Source: Eledone cirrhosa
Lineage: Eukaryota > Mollusca > Cephalopoda > Octopoda > Eledonidae
Direction of reading: 5' to 3'
DNA length: 64,000 nt
NCBI GenBank assembly: GCA_964016885.1
Contig: OZ024741.1
Span: forward strand, 25,740,044-25,804,043
Below are positions 54,656 to 62,125 of the stretch, piece after piece. Position 1 is the first letter of the stretch. The number at the start of each line of letters is the position of its first letter. Under the pieces are notes generated by a model. It was given only the letters and a program-made list of their open reading frames with translations. It was not told where the DNA came from and ran no database searches. The position numbers were made by a program, and so were the translations under genes.

Positions 54656-54948
54656 TAAAACCCTGTCCTCCCAAACCCTGCCCATCCTATGCCATTATGA
54701 AAAAGTGGACTTTAAGATCAGTGTCACTTTAGTGTAGTCAATAACACTGATGTCCAGTATTGACAAATTAGAGTAGCCTTGGAAACATTTGTTGAAAATA
54801 AGATGGGATAGTCATGACCAGAGCAACTTTGATCTTAGGTTTACTTGATCAGAGCTGTTATAGGGCAGTTCAACAATAACTATTGTCATGACATCATTGT
54901 TGACCTGTCTATCTCCTCCAAATAAGCCTTTATACACCCAACTCTCCC
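54656..54948. other. Unique sequence, nothing recognised
   Basis: No repeat or exon identified. Confidence 0.5.
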
Positions 54949-55090
54949 TCACCAGTAAACTGTACTTCATCTTACAAGCCAATGGTAGACCTTCTCCCCC
55001 ACCAATAAACTGTACTTCATCTTGCAAGCCAATGGTAGACCTTCTGCCTCACCAGTAGACTGTACTTCATATTACAAGCCAGTAATCTTC
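54949..55090. repeat. 50-bp minisatellite, about 2.8 copies
   Basis: The unit CACCAGTAAACTGTACTTCA, TCTTACAAGCCAATGGTAGA, CCTTCTCCCC repeats exactly 50 bp apart (TGTACTTCAT at 54961, 55011, 55061). Confidence 0.92.
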
Positions 55091-55107
55091 TGTAGTTTAA
55101 ATTATTT

Positions 55108-55517
55108 CATCATCATCATCATCATCATCGTTTAACGTCCGTGTTCCACGCTTGCATGGGTTTGGACGGGGGTTTTCCCACTTGAGGCAAGAGTGATTGT
55201 CTTGCTCGCATAGGACTGTCTGGCAGGTTTTCTACAGTTGGATGCCCTTCCTAACACCAACCACATTTACAGTGTGGGTCTGGGAGGTTTTTACCGTGTT
55301 GCCTACACGGCCACATTACAGCGTGGACTGTGTGTTTTTTTGTCGTGACACCTACACGATCTCATTTGTTTCGGCCTGGATGGTGTGGCACCAACATAAC
55401 TTTACATAGAAGGGGGGCGGTGTGGATGGGGTGGCACCAACATAACTTTACATAGAAGGGGGGGGGGGTGTATTTTGTTAGAGATGCCTACTGACTGTAG
55501 TAGGTTTTACTTTGTAT
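55108..55517 (-). mobile_element. LINE 3'UTR and (GAT)n tail (family C prototype)
   Basis: Read on the minus strand after the ORF2 stop it contains TTCTATGTAAAGTTATGTTG (twice), TGTCACGACAAAAAAACAC, two 49-bp-type units (CACGCTGTAATGTGGCCGTG; CACACTGTAAATGTGGTTGG), GTTAGGAAGGGCATCCAAC, CAAACCCATGCAAGCGTGG, ACGGACGTTAAACGATGATG and a (GAT)n tail. The direct junction with ORF2 identifies the many family C copies as 5'-truncated LINE ends or SINEs that borrow this tail. G-rich runs at about 55416-55468 interrupt the junction area. Confidence 0.75.
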
Positions 55518-56245
55518 TTAGGTAAGGCGGGTCTTCTCTATTACTGAGTACCGCCAAAGGTCTCGGTCCAGTGACATTGTCTTGGTGAGGTGTAAGTGTG
55601 TGAGGTCGGAGTTTATCAGCTCGTCCCAGGTTTTTCTGGGTCTACCTATTCCGTGGCTACCGTCTATCTTTATTGCCCTGCACTTTGTTATACAGCTATC
55701 GTCCTTCATGCGCATCACGTGACCATACCAACGTAGCCTTCTCTCGAGTAAACAACATCTGATCCCTCTTATTTCTAATTTTTTCCTTAGTTCGTTTATG
55801 CTTTGTCGTTCACATATATTACTATTACACATCCAGCGGAGCATGCAAGCTTCGTTTCTCTCTAGTCTGCGTATATCCTCTGCACACAATGCCCAGGTCT
55901 CACTGCCATGCAACATTGCTGTTCGTATGCAGGCATCGTACAACCTGCCTTTCATTTTTAGGGAGAACCCTTTAGCGGCTAATAGTGGTATAAGCTCTCT
56001 GAACTTTTTCCACCCAGTTCTGACTCTAGCTACTGTACTTTCAGAGCACCCTCCCCCACTGCTGATTTTGTCACTCAGGTAACGGAAGCTGTCCACTATT
56101 TCTATAGAACCCTCTGCGCAGTTGAAAGAGCTAGTATTTTGTGGGCACTTGCTGCTACTTATTGCCCCAGAACACCGGCCACATGTAAAATCTATGTTCT
56201 TAGTTAGCTTACCTGTGATCCCACTACATCTTTTATGAACCCATT
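55518..56245 (-). pseudogene. Non-LTR retrotransposon ORF2, C-terminal part
   Basis: An uninterrupted minus frame. It contains WVHKRCSGITGKL and CGRCSG (a Cys/His segment), DSFRYLSDKISSGGG, LYDACIRTAMLHGSETWAL, RRLRWYGHVMRM and GIGRPRKTWDEL, ending TRLT at 55518. This is the usual order downstream of the reverse-transcriptase catalytic core. The catalytic (F/Y)ADD motif and the endonuclease are absent. Homology stops near 56245, although the frame stays open to about 56285, so the copy is 5'-truncated. The lack of stop codons over about 240 codons suggests a young insertion. Clade not settled; the short 3'UTR and (GAT)n tail would fit RTE-like elements. Confidence 0.85.
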
Positions 56246-56875
56246 TTATTTTTATAAATATATAACTACTACTTTGTGCAAAACATTAAAAAAATACTTT
56301 TACAAAGTATACCAAAATATTTTTATTTGCTCTAAAATGTACCACAAATAAAAGAAAAGTTTATGAATGACACCAAGTTGAAATCTAGGATGTCAGCTTA
56401 GCCTATTATCCCAGCCAAAAGTAGGAGCATGGAGAGAAGAGATATGATAAAATAAGTACCAGTTAAGTAGATACTGGAGACAATTTCATAGGTTGTTCCT
56501 TGCCTTCAAAATATCTGACCTTGTGCTTATCTTACAAATAATATCAACTGTTTTAAGTATCACTTAAAGAGAAATTTGAGGGTGGAAAGGGAGGTGTTGT
56601 CCTCCAGGAAATTTGCTGAATTGTGGGTGAGAGATCTGAAATTTAAGATTTCTCATCTTGTTATAATCCAGAAGGTTACAGCTGGGAGAGGGTACTTGAC
56701 CCTGGTGGTCAGGGTAATCAGGAATAGGTGGTATTCCATGTTGGCCTCTATATGCCTGTTGGAGCTATTTCATTGTACATCACCAAGTCTTCTTGCAGTT
56801 GCTACTTACAACACGCAAGTATTCAGTATACCTATTCTAAAACTGGGATATACAATGTTGTTTCTACTGCTACAT
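56246..56875. other. Unique sequence upstream of the LINE relic
   Basis: AT-rich. A 108-residue open frame (56576-56902, +) has no recognised motif. 56396-56530 holds CCCAGCCAAAAGTAGGAGC and CCTTCAAAATATCTGACCTTGTGC, which is weakly SINE-like. Confidence 0.5.
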
Positions 56876-57360
56876 TCTTCTTCTTTGCCCACTTATCCCT
56901 GAAAGGGTCATGGGGGCAAAGTCCTCAAACACTCCTTCCAGCAGGTCCTGTCAGAAGAAACCATCTTCAACTGATCCAGCTGGATCCCCAAGTGATACCA
57001 GCCAACCTCATGGATGTTCCAACCATCTTGCTCGGGGTCTACTCCTGGGTCTCCTGCTGGTTGGTTTTGCCTGTAAAATCTGTCCAGCGATTCTTTCCTG
57101 AGACATTCTAATCTCATGTCCATAGTATCGGAGCTGTGATTTCTCAATTCTCAGAAGTAGTGGCTTTACCTGGCATGACTCTGATCTCCAAGCTACACGC
57201 TATATCTAGTAACATCACTTCAAAGACCCTTTGGAGGAACCCCATTTGGGCCTCTTATATTCACAATCATATTCTTTCAGTCATTACTCAAGAATGATGA
57301 CAATAGGTAAGGATTGACACAAATACCGAATTGAAGATAGCGAGTTTGGCTTTTACACCT
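56876..57360 (-). pseudogene. Decayed LINE ORF2 segment, second family
   Basis: On the minus strand: VKAKLAIFNSVFVSILTYCHHS, then a stop where Trp would be expected, VMTER, MGFLQRV, and after frameshifts YYGHEIRMSQERIAGQILQA, ending LRTLPP near 56908 and a GAAGAAGAAG-type tail. The end matches the plus-strand relic at 25125-25410, including the sequence after the stop (CATGACCCT(T/C)TCAGG(G/A)ATAAGTGG). Multiple frameshifts show it is dead. Confidence 0.8.
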
Positions 57361-57590
57361 ACCTCCCTTCTGACTCTTACAACTACCTCCCTTCTGGCTG
57401 TTACAACTAACTCCCTTCTTCTGACATTTACACCTACCTCCCTTCTTCTGGCTCTTTCAGCTACCTCCCTTCTGTCTCTTACACCTACTTCCCTCTGTAC
57501 AATTACCTCCCTTCTGGCTGTTACACCTACCTCCCTTCTGGCTCTTACACCTACCTCCCTTCTGGCTGTTACACCTACCTTCCTTCTTCT
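57348..57590 (-). repeat. 24-bp minisatellite arising within the LINE relic
   Basis: About ten units of CTACCTCCCTTCTGGCTCTT + ACAC, with TTCTTCTG variants adding 3 bp. On the minus strand it reads RREVGVTA-type octapeptides and runs in frame directly into VKAKLAIFNSVFV of the LINE ORF2 relic. The multiple-of-three period preserved the frame. It is an array born inside, or at the break of, a retrotransposon coding region. Confidence 0.85.
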
Positions 57591-57754
57591 GATTACCAAA
57601 AGTATATATATGTATATCAACTGGATAAACAATGTATGCCCTTATTTGGACAAAACTGATGATACGGCCAGTTAACTGCCAAAGCCTATGGCAATCAGTC
57701 TGGAACAGCAAGAGCTAAGCCATCGGTGTTCTGACTCTTTATGATATATATATA
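57591..57754. other. Short unique stretch
   Basis: No feature other than TATATATGTATATC near 57604 and (TA)n at 57743-57755. Confidence 0.5.
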
Positions 57755-57975
57755 TCATCATCATCATCGTTTTACGTCCATTCTTCCACGCTAGCATGGA
57801 TTAGACGGGTTGTCCTGTTGTGGGCAGTGTCCAGTCGACTGACCTTGTCTTGCTCATACGGGAACTAATTTTGACTTGATTTCTACAGCTGGATGCCCTT
57901 CCTAACACCAACCTCATTTACAGTGAATGCTGGGTGCTTTTTTGCCGTGGCACCTCCACAACCACTTTGCAGTGG
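57755..57975 (-). mobile_element. Family C copy after (TA)n
   Basis: ATCATCATCATCGTTTTACG, CGCTAGCATGGATTAGACGG, CTGGATGCCCTTCCTAACACC, then ACAGTGAATGCTGGGTGC and ACCACTTTGCAGTGG. Its inner end is fused to a SINE-B fragment. Confidence 0.82.
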
Positions 57976-58084
57976 AATGATAGGGACCCCAGTCCCTATC
58001 ATCTCATTTCTATAGCTGAGTAAACTGGAGCAATGTGAAATAAAGTGTCTTGCTCAAGGAAACAACACATCTCCCGGTCCGAGA
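57976..58084 (-). mobile_element. SINE-B body fragment
   Basis: GATAGGGACCCCAGTCCC, TCTATAGCTGAGTAAACTGG, AGCAATGTGAAATAAAGTGT, CTTGCTCAAGGAAACAACAC and CCCGGTCCGAG: the reverse complement of 293-395. The tRNA-like head with boxes A and B is missing, being replaced by a TATATATACATATA run. Confidence 0.85.
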
Positions 58085-58085
58085 A

Positions 58086-58128
<43 letters not shown>

Positions 58129-58557
58129 ATTTCCCTAGTTATATTGCATTAACCATGTTCATCACCCAATGTAATTCTGTAATAGTAGTATCCTCTGGAG
58201 GGATGTTTAATAGTTTCTAGCATCTACTTGGATCACAGAATATGCTAGCAACAATAGAGAGTGAACTAATGTTTAATAAACATTTATTCTTATTACATAT
58301 ATTTATTCACAATAAATTATGTAATTACTAATGTTTCTTAGTCATATTATGGCCAAAAGACGTCCCATGGGAATATATCTTTATTAAACTCTTATTTCAC
58401 TCTACATTTTTGTTATATATATATACATATATATATCAATATTTAATACAGAAATGGCTTCTACAGGATTAGAACTGTTTCATTCATATTACTGTATTTA
58501 CTGTGGTTAACCCCCAATTTAACTCAGGATCTACATATGCATGCATATATATATATA

Positions 58558-58593
<36 letters not shown>

Positions 58594-58609
58594 ATTGTCT
58601 GGCTCGTTA

Positions 58610-58645
<36 letters not shown>

Positions 58646-58904
58646 AAAATGGAACGGGAACAAAACAGAGAGGCAGTACATATATATATATATAATTATT
58701 GTCTCTGTTGTATTTAATCACTGCAATCAACTAATTATGGTGTAATTAGGCTTAAACACTCCACATCAGTTGTACATATCTAAGTACAATCTTGAATCAT
58801 GTAGACCAGTACTCAATGGAGTATTGATATATTAATAAATATGAAGACATGGTTCTACTTTTCCATACTTTAATTTATTACATAACGAGCATTATGTACA
58901 TTTC
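58085..58904. other. AT-rich unique sequence with (TA)n blocks
   Basis: (TA)n/(GT)n at 58086-58126, 58417-58436, 58543-58594, 58613-58641 and 58680-58694. No gene. Confidence 0.65.
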
Positions 58905-59105
58905 TGAGGTGTCAAACAGTTGATGTTTCTAGCTGTAGAAAACATGATTAAGAGTTGAGATGATTCTTCAGTTGTGTCAAAGACATAACAACCTCCCTAG
59001 TGCTGGTGCCATGATAAAACACACCCAGTACTCTTGGTCTGTGATATCCTGTCCAAACTTTACTGGCAATGTAAACAGATATTAGATGATGATGATGATG
59101 ATGAT
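58905..59105 (+). repeat. Family V copy with (GAT)n tail
   Basis: GTTTCTAGCTGTAGAAAACATG, GATTCTTCAGTTGTGTCAAA, GACATAACAACCTCCC, TAGTGCTGGTGCCATGATAA, ACAGATATTAGATGATGATG and tail. Confidence 0.7.
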
Positions 59106-59403
59106 ATCAATTAAGAAGTTGTCTGACAAGTGAATTATTGGATTCTTGTTGTTAATGTGTGCAAGTAAAGTTTAAAGCTGGAGTTTGATGTTTAAAAAAT
59201 ATATTCATAGGTGTGGCCCACAAGTCCAAAGCCCACAAGCTCACATTACTATACTTTTATTTCAACCTACTCACTTCTATAAATAACTAAACTGAATAAA
59301 GCCTGAAACTGACTGACATTGCCCCAGCTTTTATGATATAAAATTGTTTGTTTTGAAGCCATTATATCATCATCACCATCATCGGTTTTTTTCACGCTTG
59401 GGA
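59106..59403. other. Unique sequence, nothing recognised
   Basis: A short CATCATCACCATCATCGG near 59368 resembles a family C end. Nothing else is identified. Confidence 0.45.
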
Positions 59404-59611
59404 TGGGCATTATTTATATTTATCTAAAAAGGAACAATCTTCCCGCTTAATTTTATGTAATAACCTTTGTTAAACCATGTTCCAAAAAGCAACTTAATAA
59501 CGAGAAAGTTATTTATATCACCAAATCCCTCCATATTCTTGATAATTTTCAAAATTATTTGAATATTATAGGCAATGTCTTTCATTAAAAATGGGGTAAT
59601 AAATGGGTTAA
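59404..59611 (+). mobile_element. MITE-M copy
   Basis: AAAAAGGAACAATCTTCCCG, TAATTTTATGTAATAACC, CCAAATCCCTCCATATTCTT, GGGGTAATAAATGGGTTAA. The left terminal repeat is lost. The open frame that starts in its right end (59575-59820) has no recognisable domain. Confidence 0.6.
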
Positions 59612-59863
59612 TATTAGAGACAGCAGATAGTGTAGTCCTAGATACACTATACCTTAAAACAGATGAGACAAGTCAACTGCCTGGCAACTATATCTTTGTT
59701 TTATCTTATCCAACCAGGTATTGTTCTCAAAATAAATATCAAAATCTTGTAGCTTCGATATTATGTGAGATAATTGAGATAAAGCTTTTACATGAAAATA
59801 CAATAGTAAATATAGAGTAATGTAAATGTTAAAGGGTTAACTTATTTATAGATTCACTCGTGT

Positions 59864-60138
59864 ATATGTATCTGTAATAAATATTACAATACCATTATCA
59901 ATTGACAGTATCGGTAGAGGGTCGGACGCCATGCTTTGACGCATAGAGTTACGGCCCTTGCCATTCTGAGTTCAAATTCCGCTGAGGTTAACTTTGCCTT
60001 CATCCTTACAGGGCCGATAAAATAAAGTACCAGTAATGTACTGGGGTTGATTTAATCAACTTTCCCCTTCCCCAAAATGTTTGGCCTGGTGCCTAAATCA
60101 GAAACCATTACCATCAATATGTATCTGTAATAAATATT
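59864..60138 (+). mobile_element. SINE-A with a 22-bp flanking direct repeat
   Basis: SINE-A body at about 59903-60105 (GACAGTATCGGTAGAGGG, GTTCAAATTCC, CCGATAAAATAAAG, GTGCCTAAATCAGAAACC). An exact 22-bp repeat (ATATGTATCTGTAATAAATA + TT) lies at 59864-59885 and 60117-60138. About 17 extra bases separate the left repeat from the SINE head, and a similar CCATTACCATCA lies after the tail. The duplication is thus probably the target site but not perfectly adjacent. Confidence 0.8.
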
Positions 60139-60149
60139 GATCTAATAAG

Positions 60150-60470
60150 CTTTAATGGTGGTGGTGGTGATTGGTGGTGGTGATGGTGGTGGTGTTAGTG
60201 ATTGGTGTTGGTGGTGGTGGTTGTGGTGATGTTAGTGATTGGTGGTGGTGGTGTTAGTGATTGGTGGTGATGGTGGTGGTGTTAGTGATTGGTGGTGGTG
60301 GTGGTGTTAGTGATTGGTGGTGATGGTGGTGTTAGTGATTGGTGGTGATGGAGGTGGTGGTGGTGTTAGTGATTGGTGGTGGTGGTGGTAGTGGTGTTAG
60401 TGATTGGTGGTGATGTAGTTGGTGGTGATGGAGGTGGTGGAGGTGGTGGTGATGATTAATCATGTTGATC
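60150..60470. repeat. (GGT)n minisatellite
   Basis: Irregular units of GTTAGTGATTGGTGGTGATG + GTGGTG, about 24-40 bp, roughly ten copies. Confidence 0.9.
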
Positions 60471-61329
60471 GATGTTGGTGGTGGCTGCTACATCAGTGGC
60501 TGCTGTTGTTGTTTTTGATTATTTTGATTTTTTTTTTTTTTTTTTTTTTTTACTATATATTTTTTGAATTTCTTGTTAGTTTTGTGAATGTTTTTCCTCC
60601 TCTTATTCTACATAACCCAGCCTTTGAAATGTTTACATGTCTTATTTTGACATTTGTTTGTATTTTAGACTCTATGTATCATCCTAACACGCACACACAT
60701 GTACATATATACACGCACACACTTGTAAATAGATACAGACACACATACACACACATACGCATGCACACATGTACACATACATATGCATGCACGCACGTGT
60801 ACACATACACACCTGTACATAGATGCAGACACATGCATTTACATACACAACCATATATACAGACAGAAACCACACACATAAATATGCCTTCACATTTATA
60901 TACATATGTACACACACACATACATACAGACACATATATATATACACACACATTTATACATACAGTCACACATATATATACTCACAATATATACATATGT
61001 ACAAATGCATATTTAAACACACACATACAGATATGCATGCATATCTATAAATACTCACATATCTACACACACACACGTGCACACACACACACACGTGCAC
61101 ACACACGTGCACACACACGTGCACACACACACATGTCCATACGCACACACACACAGCTATACCAGTTGTAATCTGCTGCTAATGTCACCTGAAATATGGT
61201 AGATCACCACCACTGTAGTCTTCTCTACAATCGGACACTTCACTTTACCATTCTGGTCAAATTCTAGGGGTCCAGTTAAATCGGTTTTCCACCCCTTCTC
61301 TTAGATTTCCTGGTTTTGTGTCTAACATA
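60471..61329. repeat. Poly-T and (CA)n/(CATA)n-rich stretch
   Basis: A poly-T run (about 23 T) at 60529-60551. 60686-61155 is dominated by ACACACATACACACACG and CACGTGCACACACACA units. The 250-residue open frame across it is a His/Thr artefact. 61156-61329 is unassigned. Confidence 0.8.
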
Positions 61330-61535
61330 TAAATCATTATTATCATCGTCACCACCACCATCATCATCATCATCATCATCATCGCCACCGCCATCATCCT
61401 CACCACTGCCACCACCACCGCCATCATCCTCATCACTACCACCACTGCCACCACCACCGCCATCATCCTCACCACCACCGCCACCACCACCACCGCCATC
61501 ATCCTGACCACTACCACCACTGCCATTTCCACCTC
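61330..61535. repeat. (CAC/CAT)n tract upstream of the FERM exon
   Basis: Repeats of CCACCGCCATCATCCTCACC and CACTGCCACCACCACCGCC with a 30-45-bp pattern. It ends about 80 bp before the exon. Confidence 0.92.
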
Positions 61536-61613
61536 TATAACAAATATTTATTTATCATTTCTCTTGTAAGTTCCCTAAATTATTTTCCCATATTCTTCAT
61601 TTTATTTTTCCAG

Positions 61614-61718
61614 AAAAAGGCAACTGGTGAAGACCTTCTTGAGCAAATATTTTACTACCTGGATTTGATTGAGAAAGAATATTTTGGCTTACAGTTCACA
61701 GATGCACACAATGTTAAT
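61614..61718 (+). CDS. EPB41L5-like: Internal exon of a FERM-domain protein, EPB41L5/EPB41L4B type
   Basis: A 105-bp exon, 35 codons, phase 0 at both ends. A pyrimidine-rich tract and TTTTTCCAG precede it and GTAAGTATT follows. The translation starts KKATGEDLLEQIFYYLDLIE and contains KEYFGLQFTDAHNVN. These are hallmarks of the FERM F1 lobe of band 4.1 proteins (K-x-x-x-G-x-x-L-x-D/E-x-x-x-x-x-L-x-L-x-E-x-x-YFGL). From memory, vertebrate EPB41L5 and EPB41L4B have KKAKGQELFDQI, HLDL and YFGL in the same spacing and exactly 35 residues up to the conserved HWLD, which would begin the next exon. FERM proteins of this group act at the membrane-cytoskeleton interface; EPB41L5/Yurt restrains Crumbs in epithelial polarity. 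The neighbouring exons are not in the window, so it lies in large repeat-filled introns. Exact orthology is inferred. Confidence 0.85.
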
Positions 61719-61807
61719 GTAAGTATTCTGTATTCCTCAGAAGATGGCTACAATCCTACTTCATCCCTTGCAGCTTTCAGATTCAATTGTAATCATGTTG
61801 TTTCAGT
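61719..61807. other. Intron start between exon and SINE-B
   Basis: GTAAGTATTCTG donor at 61719. The short sequence after it has no other feature. Confidence 0.6.
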
Positions 61808-62095
61808 GGAAGTATGTGGCCTAGTGGTAAGGGTGTTGGCCTTATGATTATAATGTTGTGGGTTCGATTCCTGGACTGGGTTGTGTGTTGTGTTCTTGAA
61901 CAAAACACTTCATTTCCCATAGCTCCGGTATACTCAGCTGAAAATGAGTACCAGCAATAGTTAGGAGTTTAACCCAGTGATAGACTGGCATCCTGTCCAG
62001 GGGTAGTCTTGTACTCTGTCACTTCACACCACAAAACCGGGATAAGCACCGACCTAATGAGCCTTCTGGCCTAAGGCAGACTTTAGACTAGAGAC
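61808..62095 (+). mobile_element. SINE-B (long variant) in the FERM-gene intron
   Basis: Box A TGGCCTAGTGG (61817-61827) and box B GTTCGATTC (61862-61870) match the Pol III consensus. The body includes TTCTTGAACAAAACACTTCA, TACTCAGCTGAAAATGAG, CATCCTGTCCAGGGGTAG and GGCCTAAGGCAGACTTTAG. It lies about 90 bp downstream of the exon in the sense orientation. Confidence 0.85.
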
Positions 62096-62125
62096 CTGTT
62101 TTCAGCCACAAACCCAGACACTGCT

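Noticed and set aside
60419..61171. A 250-codon His/Thr-rich open frame
   Set aside because: It spans poly-T and (CA)n microsatellites; the apparent sequence is compositional.
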